This document shows positions 1 through 5,960 of a stretch of DNA of 6,232 nucleotides, piece after piece (the stretch's first letter is position 1; each line of letters starts with the position of its first letter). Below the pieces are notes generated by a model. That model was not told the DNA's origin. It was given only the letters and a program-made list of their open reading frames with translations, and made no database searches. Where the stretch lies: contig JAGYOO010000091.1 of NCBI GenBank assembly GCA_018399295.1, positions 1-6,232 of the forward strand, given 5' to 3'. Origin of the DNA: Candidatus Omnitrophota bacterium (GTDB taxonomy: Bacteria > Omnitrophota > Gorgyraeia > B26-G9). The position numbers and the translations under genes were made by a program.

Positions 1-910
1 GAACGATTTTAAGGTCCTGGCGGGAAACTTTAAATGCCCGTTCCCTAACGGTTTTTCGAATCGGATCCAGAATAAGAGTGCCGGCGTTGGCAACGCCTCC
101 ACCCAAAACGATGATCTCCGGATTAAGAAGATTAACCGCGTCCGCCAGAGCAACCCCGATATGCCGGCCCACCTCCTGCCACAGGATTATGGAAAAAGGA
201 TCTTTTTCCCGGGCAGCCCGTGAAAGCATCTCCAGTTTTAAATCAGAATAATTCTTATTAATCATATCTCTGACTTTGCTGCGGGCGCCCAAACGAAGCT
301 TTTTAATCGCGTTCTCCAGAATATATCTGTTGCCGGAGTACCGCTCCACGCACCCTCGGTTTCCGCAGGCGCAAAGCGGACCATTTTCATTAATAGTTAT
401 ATGCCCGATCTCTCCGGCGGAGAAATTAGCGCCCCGATAGAGTTCACCATTCAGTATCAATCCGCCGCCGATCCCGGTTCCCAGAGTTACACATATGCAA
501 TTTTTAAATCCCTTGGCCGCGCCAAACCGGCTCTCAGCCAATGCCATCAGATTCGCGTCATTGTCCACAAATACGGGAATCTTAACCTTCTTTTCCAGCT
601 CCGCCCGCAGATTGACGTTTTTCCATCCCGGCACATTAGTCAGATCGCAGACAATCCCCCGGTTAAAATCAACGCGGCCCGGCACCCCGACACCCACAGA
701 CATTACCTTGATTCCCCGATAAGTGCTTCCCGCCTTGAACTTGATGATTCGGATGACCAGCTGGTCGATCAGGGAATCACGGTCAAAATCCCGCGTAGAA
801 AAAGCGGTTGTTGCCTCGATTTTGTATTGCCCTCCCGAAAAACTGATAAGAGAAAGTTTTACGTTCGTCCCTCCGAAATCGACCCCAATGCTGAACTTTT
901 TTTTAGCCAT
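1..910 (-). CDS. ROK family sugar kinase, probably glucokinase (3' end cut by window edge)
   Basis: Cytoplasmic kinase that most likely phosphorylates glucose or a related hexose with ATP. I translated 303 residues, from ATG at 910 to the left edge; ROK kinases are usually about 300-330 residues, so only a short C-terminal tail is missing. Visible family marks are the N-terminal phosphate-binding GVDFGGTNVK (residues 9-18), DNDAN (116-120) with the likely catalytic base Asp118, and LGTGIGGG (143-150). The ROK signature follows: EIGH (167-170), then CACGNRGCVE (180-189), giving zinc ligands His170, Cys180, Cys182 and Cys187. There is no N-terminal helix-turn-helix, so it is an enzyme, not a NagC/XylR-type repressor. 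A strong GGAGGT ribosome site sits just before the ATG. It follows the sugar ABC ATPase by 19 bases and is probably in its operon. The exact substrate (glucose, fructose, N-acetyl sugars) cannot be settled from motifs alone. Confidence 0.92.
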   Translation of the reverse strand, partial: MAKKKFSIGVDFGGTNVKLSLISFSGGQYKIEATTAFSTRDFDRDSLIDQLVIRIIKFKAGSTYRGIKVMSVGVGVPGRVDFNRGIVCDLTNVPGWKNVNLRAELEKKVKIPVFVDNDANLMALAESRFGAAKGFKNCICVTLGTGIGGGLILNGELYRGANFSAGEIGHITINENGPLCACGNRGCVERYSGNRYILENAIKKLRLGARSKVRDMINKNYSDLKLEMLSRAAREKDPFSIILWQEVGRHIGVALADAVNLLNPEIIVLGGGVANAGTLILDPIRKTVRERAFKVSRQDLKIV

Positions 911-929
911 CTTACCTCCGCCCCGCCTT

Positions 930-2030
930 TTAGACTATTGTCTCTTCACTCTGGTTGTCGAAAAAATGTGTCTTTTTCATGTCAAATATCAATTCTATGC
1001 TCTGGCCGGTCTCTGGTTTATTATGGGCCCCGACCTTGGCGATAAAAGAGACATCTTCTTTCTTCAGATAAAGGAAAGTCTCTGCCCCCATGGGCTCGAC
1101 TATATCCACTCTGGCCTTGACCGTGTGTTCCTTTGGCTTTATTGTGGCGAATAGCTTGTCATAGATATCTTCCGCCCGGATTCCAAATACCACTTTTTGT
1201 CCTGTGTACGGCAGCAGGTTTGGCGTCATTTCCCGGGGAATCTCAAGATTAAACGCCTGGTTGACAAAATACAGGTGTTTATTCTTTTCCTGGATATCAC
1301 CTTCCATAAAATTCATCGGAGGACTGCCGATAAACCCGGCCACGAATTTATTGGCCGGCTGATCATAAAGAGAAATCGGGCCGGCAACCTGCTGGATAAC
1401 TCCATCCTTCATTACCACGATACGGTCCCCCAGACTCATCGCCTCGGTCTGGTCATGCGTCACGTATACCATCGTCGTTTTGAGACGATCATGCAATTTC
1501 CCTAACTCCGCCCGCATCTGAACCCGGAATTTAGCATCAAGATTGCTTAACGGCTCGTCAAACAGAAATACTGCCGGCTTGCGGACAATGGCGCGGCCCA
1601 CGGCTACCCGCTGTCTCTGCCCTCCGGAGAGCTGTTTCGGTCGGCGGCTAAGGTAATCCTGGATACTTAGGATGTCGGCCGCTTCCTTTACCCTTCTGTC
1701 GATTTCCCGCCGGCTGAACCGCCGCAGCTTCAGCCCGAAGGCCATATTTTCATAAACAGTCATGTGCGGATACAAGGCATAGTTTTGAAACACCATGGCA
1801 ATGTTCCGTTCTTTAGGGGGGACATCATTAACGATATTTCCGGAGATCGAAATCTCGCCAGCGGTCGGTCCTTCCAATCCGGCGATCATTCTCAAAGTCG
1901 TAGTCTTCCCGCATCCCGAGGGTCCCACGAGTACCAGGAATTCTCCCGTAAGAATATCCAGATTAAAATCCCTTACCGCGTAAACATCCTGAAACTGCTT
2001 GAAGACATTCTTTAATCTTACCTGCGCCAT
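930..2030 (-). CDS. ugpC: Sugar ABC transporter ATP-binding protein, MalK/UgpC/MsmX type
   Basis: ATPase subunit that energises an ABC importer of sugars or glycerol-3-phosphate from the inner face of the membrane. It has 366 residues, normal for the MalK/UgpC/MsmX group. Seen in order: Walker A GPSGCGKTT (36-44), Q-loop Gln82 in VFQNYALYPHMTV, ABC signature LSGGQRQ (134-140), Walker B VFLFDEP (154-160) with catalytic Glu159, D-loop SNLD (162-165) and switch His192 in YVTHDQTEA. SLYDQPANKFVAGFIGSPPMN (about 220-240) leads into the C-terminal TOBE regulatory domain (about 240-360), which includes FGIRAED. All catalytic residues are intact. The start ATG lies 9 bases after the accD stop; a TAGG overlapping that stop is the best ribosome-site candidate and is weak, so translation may be coupled. 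No permease or binding-protein gene is next to it, so it may be a shared ATPase like MsmX or MsiK. The symbol is by family only; the substrate is unknown. Confidence 0.9.
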   Translation of the reverse strand: MAQVRLKNVFKQFQDVYAVRDFNLDILTGEFLVLVGPSGCGKTTTLRMIAGLEGPTAGEISISGNIVNDVPPKERNIAMVFQNYALYPHMTVYENMAFGLKLRRFSRREIDRRVKEAADILSIQDYLSRRPKQLSGGQRQRVAVGRAIVRKPAVFLFDEPLSNLDAKFRVQMRAELGKLHDRLKTTMVYVTHDQTEAMSLGDRIVVMKDGVIQQVAGPISLYDQPANKFVAGFIGSPPMNFMEGDIQEKNKHLYFVNQAFNLEIPREMTPNLLPYTGQKVVFGIRAEDIYDKLFATIKPKEHTVKARVDIVEPMGAETFLYLKKEDVSFIAKVGAHNKPETGQSIELIFDMKKTHFFDNQSEETIV

Positions 2031-2039
2031 TTTCTTTGC

Positions 2040-2876
2040 CTAGGTCAGATATTCCACCAACCTGGCCAAAGCACCTTTCATCTGTTTTCGATGCACAATC
2101 ATATCAATCAACCCATGATCAAGCAAAAACTCCGCGCGCTGAAAGCCTTCGGGAAGTTTTTGACGAATCGTCTGTTCAATTACCCGTGGGCCGGTAAATC
2201 CAATAAGCGCCCTCGGTTCAGCGATCATTACATCTCCCAAGCTGGCAAAGCTGGCCATAATCCCAGCCATGGTCGGATTGGTCAGAATAGACAAAAACGG
2301 AAGGCCTGCCCGCTGATGCCGGGCCAAAGCAGCTGAGGTCTTTGCCATCTGCATCAGACTGAACAACCCCTCATACATCCTGGCTCCGCCGCCGGAACCG
2401 GAAACAATGATCAAGGGCAGTCCGGACTTTGTCGCCTTCTCGGTAAGTCTTGTGATCTTCTCCCCGACAACCGACCCCATTGATCCCATTATAAACCGGG
2501 AGTCCGTAACAGCCAGGGCGACCTTAATTCCTTCCATAAACCCCACTCCGGTGCGAACAGCGTCCACCAATCCGGTCTTTTTCTGATCCTGCCTTATCTT
2601 TTCGATATAGGTTTTCGGCCCCTTAAATCCGATGATATCGCACGGGGACAGATCCGCGTCAAATTCTTCAAACTTCCCGTCATCATCAATAAGCAGACTA
2701 ATCCGGTCATGGCAATTCATGACAAAGTGATAATCACACTTCGGACAGATACTCAAATTCTCTTTAAGCTGCTTATTGAATATAATCTGTCCGCAGTCTT
2801 CGCACTTAGTGCAAAGGCCATCTGGCATCTCTTTTTTCTTAATTCTGACTATCGTATACTTAGGTTTTCCAAACAT
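2040..2876 (-). CDS. accD: Acetyl-CoA carboxylase carboxyltransferase subunit beta
   Basis: Beta subunit of the carboxyltransferase that, with AccA, moves CO2 from carboxybiotin on AccB to acetyl-CoA to give malonyl-CoA, the first committed step of fatty acid synthesis. Residues below count from the second of two adjacent ATGs (2876), chosen because AGGGA lies 5 bases before it but only 2 before the first (2879). The protein is 278 residues, shorter than the 304 of E. coli mainly by lacking its C-terminal tail. An N-terminal zinc ribbon has Cys25, Cys28, Cys44 and Cys47, with an extra Cys22 where relatives usually have Trp. Crotonase-fold landmarks are MGSMGSVVG (130-138), SLMQMAKTSAALA (173-185), ALIGFTGPRVIEQ (223-235) and LPEGFQRAEFLL (241-252). 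Odd features: the oxyanion loop reads SGSGGGARMYEG, one residue longer than E. coli SASGGARMQEA, and the second loop reads NPTMAGIMAS where E. coli has DPTMGGVSAS. It heads the unit driven by the promoter at 2943-2971. accA is not in the window. Confidence 0.93.
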   Translation of the reverse strand: MFGKPKYTIVRIKKKEMPDGLCTKCEDCGQIIFNKQLKENLSICPKCDYHFVMNCHDRISLLIDDDGKFEEFDADLSPCDIIGFKGPKTYIEKIRQDQKKTGLVDAVRTGVGFMEGIKVALAVTDSRFIMGSMGSVVGEKITRLTEKATKSGLPLIIVSGSGGGARMYEGLFSLMQMAKTSAALARHQRAGLPFLSILTNPTMAGIMASFASLGDVMIAEPRALIGFTGPRVIEQTIRQKLPEGFQRAEFLLDHGLIDMIVHRKQMKGALARLVEYLT

Positions 2877-2881
2877 CATTA

Positions 2882-2886
2882 TCCCT
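2882..2886 (-). promoter_or_regulatory. accD ribosome binding site, favours start at 2876
   Basis: AGGGA on the minus strand lies 2 bases before the first ATG (2879) and 5 bases before the second (2876). The usual 5-9 base spacing favours the second, so the protein would begin MFGKPKY. The difference is a single residue. Confidence 0.55.
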
Positions 2887-2894
2887 GTTTTTGC

Positions 2895-2927
2895 GGCCTG
2901 TTGTCTGCTTCCCTAAACCAAACAGCC
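2895..2927 (-). other. Weak stem-loop in accD leader
   Basis: In the untranslated leader, GGCTGTT (2927-2921) can pair with AACAGGCC (2902-2895) as seven base pairs with one bulged G and a loop of about 18 bases. It leaves the ribosome site at 2882-2886 free. The large loop makes it only modestly stable and it may be chance. No known riboswitch pattern is recognised in this leader. Confidence 0.2.
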
Positions 2928-2942
2928 ATTAGTATTTACCAT

Positions 2943-2971
2943 ATATTAACATAATCCTTTTCCCCTGTCAA
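2943..2971 (-). promoter_or_regulatory. Sigma-70-type promoter for accD-ATPase-ROK kinase
   Basis: Read on the minus strand there is a perfect -35 box TTGACA (2971-2966), a 17-base spacer, and a -10 box TAATAT (2948-2943, 4 of 6 matches to TATAAT). TG sits one base upstream of the -10, making it an extended -10 element. The -35 begins only a few bases after the transporter stop at 2977. The predicted transcription start is near 2936, giving a leader of about 60 bases before accD. The spacing and position make this the strongest promoter candidate in the window; its use has not been shown. Confidence 0.72.
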
Positions 2972-2976
2972 AATTT

Positions 2977-4209
2977 TCATCTTCTGGCCTTAAAGTTGCT
3001 TAATCCGTAAATACCGAACCCCATGAACAACACCCCGATAATCAGAATAACCCACATAGGTTCGATCATCTCCGAAACCTTCGAGGCCACGAACATGGAG
3101 ATCAAAAAGCCCAGATTCATAACTATTCCCAAAGAACTGAAAATCCTTCCTCTCATTTTCGCTTTAATTACTTCATGCACAAGCGTATTTCCTGATATAA
3201 AGACCGGTACCAGACTCAGCCCGGTAAGCAGACTTAAACCCGCCGCCAGTCTCAGGTCGGCGTAGACCTTAAGAGCCACAGCAAACAGCCCAAGCAAAAC
3301 TCCTCCGCTGATCATGCTGATAAATATGACTCGAACCTTTGAAACCCGCGCACCAAAGCGTCCGTATAACAACGCACCCAAAAAAAATCCTCCGCCGAGA
3401 AACACGGACAGAATACCCAGGTCTCGTGTGGCTGATCCGAATATCCGCTGGATAAATACAATACCCACTATGTACACACCTCCAGCCGCTGACATCAGAA
3501 TAAAAATAGTTAAAAAGATAAGCCGCAGATAGGGATGACTTAAGACATAGTGAATACCTTCACGGATATCAAAAAATACCGAACGGGGCGGCAAGGGGGA
3601 ACTGACGTTTTCCGCGGGGGAAATAACACTGACCTTAACCGTGAGAGAAGATATCAGCAGGGCCGAAAACAAAAATGTCAGAGAATCAAGCATAAAACCG
3701 GTACGGGGACCGACCATCTCGATTAGTGTCCCTCCGATCCCCACTCCCAGAACCGCCGCGATCATCATCGTCACGTTTGTCAGTGAATTCGCCATCAGGA
3801 GCTTTTCCCGCGGCACGATATCCGGAATTATAGAGAATTTTGACGGCACGAAAAAACAGCTGGCTGAAAAAACAAGAAAAATCAGGACATACAAAACCAG
3901 GGGTGAAGAATTACGCATGGCCAGAGGGATTAACAGCACCAGCCCGGCCCGGATTACATCGGTAGCTACCATCGTGAACTTTCGATTCCAGCGATCGACA
4001 TAAGCACCGGCAAAGGGACTGATAAGAAAACTCGGGACTACGGTCAGGGACATTATTTTAGCAAGCTCGAAGGCCGACCCTCCTGTCCGTTTATAGACAA
4101 GAGCGATAAGGGCCATCTGATTCAGCCGGTCTCCGAACTGCGAGACGATCTGCCCCAGCCAAAGCAGAAAAAAATTCTTATTTTTCAGTAGCTCATTCCA
4201 GCCGCTCAT
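2977..4209 (-). CDS. Major facilitator superfamily transporter, MFS_3/EntS/MefA-like exporter
   Basis: Inner-membrane secondary transporter of 410 residues with about twelve hydrophobic helices, at roughly 12-40, 48-70, 82-98, 104-122, 143-165, 172-190, 228-250, 264-284, 292-314, 320-340, 357-376 and 385-403. A hydrophilic loop at 191-227 separates the two six-helix halves. The helix 2-3 loop carries GAYVDRWNRK (68-77), a good MFS motif A, and AKMRGRIFSS (350-359) is the matching late cytoplasmic loop. The overall pattern (LLWLGQIVSQFGDR at the start, VDRWNRK) resembles efflux proteins such as EntS and macrolide exporters, so proton-driven export is the likely mode; the substrate is unknown. 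The start is the ATG at 4209. The frame is open back to a GTG at 4254, but that lies inside the tRNA-Thr gene. A possible AAGGA ribosome site lies 12 bases before the ATG, rather far. It begins 35 bases after the tRNA and its own promoter is not evident. Confidence 0.88.
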   Translation of the reverse strand: MSGWNELLKNKNFFLLWLGQIVSQFGDRLNQMALIALVYKRTGGSAFELAKIMSLTVVPSFLISPFAGAYVDRWNRKFTMVATDVIRAGLVLLIPLAMRNSSPLVLYVLIFLVFSASCFFVPSKFSIIPDIVPREKLLMANSLTNVTMMIAAVLGVGIGGTLIEMVGPRTGFMLDSLTFLFSALLISSLTVKVSVISPAENVSSPLPPRSVFFDIREGIHYVLSHPYLRLIFLTIFILMSAAGGVYIVGIVFIQRIFGSATRDLGILSVFLGGGFFLGALLYGRFGARVSKVRVIFISMISGGVLLGLFAVALKVYADLRLAAGLSLLTGLSLVPVFISGNTLVHEVIKAKMRGRIFSSLGIVMNLGFLISMFVASKVSEMIEPMWVILIIGVLFMGFGIYGLSNFKARR

Positions 4210-4237
4210 CCGTAAGTACCGTCCTTCGTCTGCCTCT

Positions 4238-4244
4238 AAAAAAA
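4238..4244 (-). other. T7 tract directly after the tRNA CCA end
   Basis: Seven consecutive T residues on the minus strand follow immediately after the encoded CCA. They may help partial termination or 3' trimming of the tRNA precursor. No separate GC-rich hairpin precedes the tract other than the folded tRNA itself, so I do not call a standard intrinsic terminator. The transporter ATG lies 28 bases beyond the tract. Confidence 0.35.
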
Positions 4245-4320
4245 TGGAGCCCACGAGAGGAGTCGAACCTCCGACCTAGGCTTTACGAGAGCCTTGCTCT
4301 ACCAACTGAGCTACGTGGGC
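4245..4320 (-). tRNA. tRNA-Thr (anticodon CGT)
   Basis: The minus strand folds as a full 76-base cloverleaf. The acceptor stem is GCCCACG with CGTGGGC, and the D arm is GCTC-AGTTGGTA-GAGC. The anticodon stem AGGCT/AGCCT closes the 7-base loop CTCGTAA, whose middle bases CGT read the threonine codon ACG. The T arm is GGAGG-TTCGACT-CCTCT with one G-T wobble at its base. The discriminator is T and CCA is encoded in the gene. It lies between lpxI and the transporter, 35 bases from each, on the same strand, so it could be released by processing of a longer transcript or have a short promoter of its own. Confidence 0.97.
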
Positions 4321-4328
4321 GTCACCGG

Positions 4329-4334
4329 ATTTTA
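4329..4334 (-). promoter_or_regulatory. Possible weak -10 box for the tRNA
   Basis: In the 35 bases between lpxI and the tRNA, TAAAAT (4334-4329) matches TATAAT at five of six positions. A TTGATT in the lpxI stop region is 19 bases upstream, longer than ideal. The predicted start would leave only about two leader bases before the tRNA. This is a weak candidate; read-through from lpxI is equally likely. Confidence 0.25.
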
Positions 4335-4355
4335 CAGGACCCGGCGAATCAGAAA

Positions 4356-5153
4356 TCAAACCGCGACGATACTGATCTGGTTTTTATTCGCGGTTTGAAG
4401 CAGATACTCCTGATCAAGCAACAGGGTTTTTCCTGCCTCTATCGCGAGAACAGCCGCGTGTGTTTCCGCCAGAACATCAACGGTTCTTTTTCCGACAATA
4501 GGAATATCAAAACGCAAATCCTGATTCGGCTTACTTACCTTCACGACCACTATGCCCTGAGCGAAAGTACCAGCCCGGCGCACCGCTTCATCCGTACCCT
4601 CTATCGCCTCCACGCCGAGCACAGCCTTATCTTTCACCACCACGGTCTGACCGATATCCAGACCGGCGATCCCTTTCGCCAGCCCCAGACCAAACCGGAT
4701 ATCCTCCTGCTCGCTTTCACTCGGCACACGCCTACTAAGAACGCCAACCGGAGGCAGAAGGTCCTTTATATACGTACTCGAATCGATCAGATCAATACCT
4801 TCCCGCTTAAGCCTTGCCGCGATGGCACCAAGAATCGTATCGGTTTTCCGATCCTTAAGCCCGCCAAGAAGCTGCATAAATTCAGCATCAACCTGAATAT
4901 CAGAAAATATCAGGCGATGGCGGATCTGTCCGATCATTAAAGCTTTGTTCACACCAGCCTGTTTAAAGACCTCCAGCATCTTCCCCAGTTGTCCCACACT
5001 CAACCAACTGATGCTGTCAACGTTTTTCTCAATATCCGGATCAGTTTCTTCCCGAATTCCAATCGCCTTAACCTTGACTCCCTGTTTTCGGGCGGCAACG
5101 GCAACCACCATCGGGAGAGCACCGTTTCCGGCAATAAGTCCGATCTGCTCCAT
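4356..5153 (-). CDS. lpxI: UDP-2,3-diacylglucosamine pyrophosphatase LpxI
   Basis: Cytoplasmic or membrane-surface enzyme of lipid A synthesis that cuts UDP-2,3-diacylglucosamine to lipid X and UMP, doing the job of the unrelated LpxH. Length is 265 residues from ATG 5153, normal for the family (formerly DUF1009). Family marks are the N-terminal IGLIAGNGALP (4-14), MIGQIRHR (about 73-80), GVEAIEGTDEAVRRAG (180-195), DLRFDIPIVGKRTVDVL (212-228) and the C-terminal LAIEAGKTLLLD (236-247). Asp216 in RFDIP probably matches the catalytic Asp225 of the Caulobacter enzyme (inference). The frame also opens at a GTG (5171), which would overlap lpxA by 11 bases. I prefer the ATG because GAGGTAGGG stands 5 bases before it and because homologues start just ahead of IGLIAG. 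It lies 7 bases after lpxA and is surely co-transcribed with it. Confidence 0.93.
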   Translation of the reverse strand: MEQIGLIAGNGALPMVVAVAARKQGVKVKAIGIREETDPDIEKNVDSISWLSVGQLGKMLEVFKQAGVNKALMIGQIRHRLIFSDIQVDAEFMQLLGGLKDRKTDTILGAIAARLKREGIDLIDSSTYIKDLLPPVGVLSRRVPSESEQEDIRFGLGLAKGIAGLDIGQTVVVKDKAVLGVEAIEGTDEAVRRAGTFAQGIVVVKVSKPNQDLRFDIPIVGKRTVDVLAETHAAVLAIEAGKTLLLDQEYLLQTANKNQISIVAV

Positions 5154-5158
5154 AACAT

Positions 5159-5167
5159 CCCTACCTC
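5159..5167 (-). promoter_or_regulatory. lpxI ribosome binding site overlapping the lpxA stop
   Basis: GAGGTAGGG on the minus strand contains the lpxA TAG stop and ends 5 bases before the ATG at 5153. It supports that ATG over the GTG at 5171 and implies coupling of lpxI translation to the end of lpxA. Confidence 0.6.
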
Positions 5168-5955
5168 GCACTGCCGCCGGCGTACCCGCGGGTGGATTTT
5201 TTAATAAAGTCAGTCAGGATAACTACATTCGAATCAAGTCCACACTCATCCTCGATCTGTCTCAAAGCGCTTGAACGGGAGAGTTTATTATTAAATAACA
5301 ATCGAAAGGCCTGCTTGAGTTTTCGACGGCTTTCCGCTTCGATCCCCGCCCGTTTCAACCCCAGCGAATTCACCCCGTAAACACAGGCCGGGTGGCCGTC
5401 AGCCATGGCAAACGGGGCTATATCCTGGACCACTTTTGAACAGCCTCCTACCATCGCCATTTTCCCAATGCGAACAAACTGATGGACCGCGCTCATTCCT
5501 CCGATCACGGCCCGGTCTTCGACAACAACATGTCCACCAAACGTCCCGGCATTGGCAATAATGGTTTCATTTCCGATCCGGCAATCATGGGCAATATGCG
5601 TATAGGCCATGAACAAGTTCCGGTTCCCGATGATAGTCCTGCCGTTTTCGCCGGTACCCAGATTTATCGTGGCATACTCACGGATAACGTTATCGCTGCC
5701 GATTATTACCTCTGTGGGCTCCCCCTGATACTTAAGATCCTGCGGAGCACTGCCGATCACGGCACCGGTAAAGATCCGGCAATTCGCGCCAATGCTGGTC
5801 CGGCCGGTTATCAGGCAGGAATTTGCGATGCTGGTGCCATTACCGAGTTTAACATTTTCTCCGATAACTGAAAACGGTCCGATTTCGACATCTTTGCCAA
5901 TTTCGGCCCGGGGATGTACTTGAGCGGTGGGATGAATCCCGGGTGTTGCGTTCAT
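5161..5955 (-). CDS. lpxA: Acyl-ACP--UDP-N-acetylglucosamine O-acyltransferase
   Basis: First enzyme of lipid A synthesis: it moves an (R)-3-hydroxyacyl chain from ACP to the 3-OH of UDP-GlcNAc in the cytoplasm. It has 264 residues (E. coli 262) and aligns along its whole length. The left-handed beta-helix is visible as hexapeptide repeats from IHPTAQVHPRAEIG through about residue 190, followed by a helical C-terminal domain ending TDFIKKSTRG. Catalytic His123 in THIAHDC matches E. coli His125. QDLKYQGEPTEV (72-83) and GGMSAVHQF (152-160) are strongly conserved. Gly171 in VGGCSKV sits where E. coli has Gly173, the acyl-length ruler, so a long chain (about C14) is predicted. It starts at ATG 5955, 5 bases after the fabZ stop, with a GGTGAGG ribosome site inside the end of fabZ. 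The pairing with fabZ is typical, since both act on 3-hydroxyacyl-ACP. Confidence 0.97.
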   Translation of the reverse strand: MNATPGIHPTAQVHPRAEIGKDVEIGPFSVIGENVKLGNGTSIANSCLITGRTSIGANCRIFTGAVIGSAPQDLKYQGEPTEVIIGSDNVIREYATINLGTGENGRTIIGNRNLFMAYTHIAHDCRIGNETIIANAGTFGGHVVVEDRAVIGGMSAVHQFVRIGKMAMVGGCSKVVQDIAPFAMADGHPACVYGVNSLGLKRAGIEAESRRKLKQAFRLLFNNKLSRSSALRQIEDECGLDSNVVILTDFIKKSTRGYAGGSAR

Positions 5956-5960
5956 AAATA

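Noticed and set aside
401..1154. Long plus-strand reading frames (up to 214 codons) opposite the ROK kinase and the 3' end of the ATPase gene
   Set aside because: They are antisense to two genes with clear motifs, show no recognisable domain, and are rich in residues expected from reading a coding strand backwards.
4245..4320. tRNA gene as an integration site for a mobile element
   Set aside because: No integrase, no duplicated tRNA 3' end and no composition change are visible; the flanking genes are housekeeping genes on the same strand.
4321..4345. CCGG inverted pair between lpxI and the tRNA as a terminator
   Set aside because: Only four base pairs with a 12-base loop and no following T run on the minus strand, so it is too weak to call.
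4395..5274. Plus-strand frames of 181 and 109 codons opposite lpxI and the 3' end of lpxA
   Set aside because: Shadows of well-supported minus-strand genes; no family features and no convincing ribosome sites.
5482..5871. Plus-strand frame of 129 codons opposite lpxA
   Set aside because: It arises from the repetitive hexapeptide-coding sequence of lpxA read in reverse and resembles no known protein.
5461..5955. Apparent periodic pattern in DNA
   Set aside because: It reflects the imperfect hexapeptide repeats of the LpxA beta-helix, not a DNA repeat or CRISPR array.
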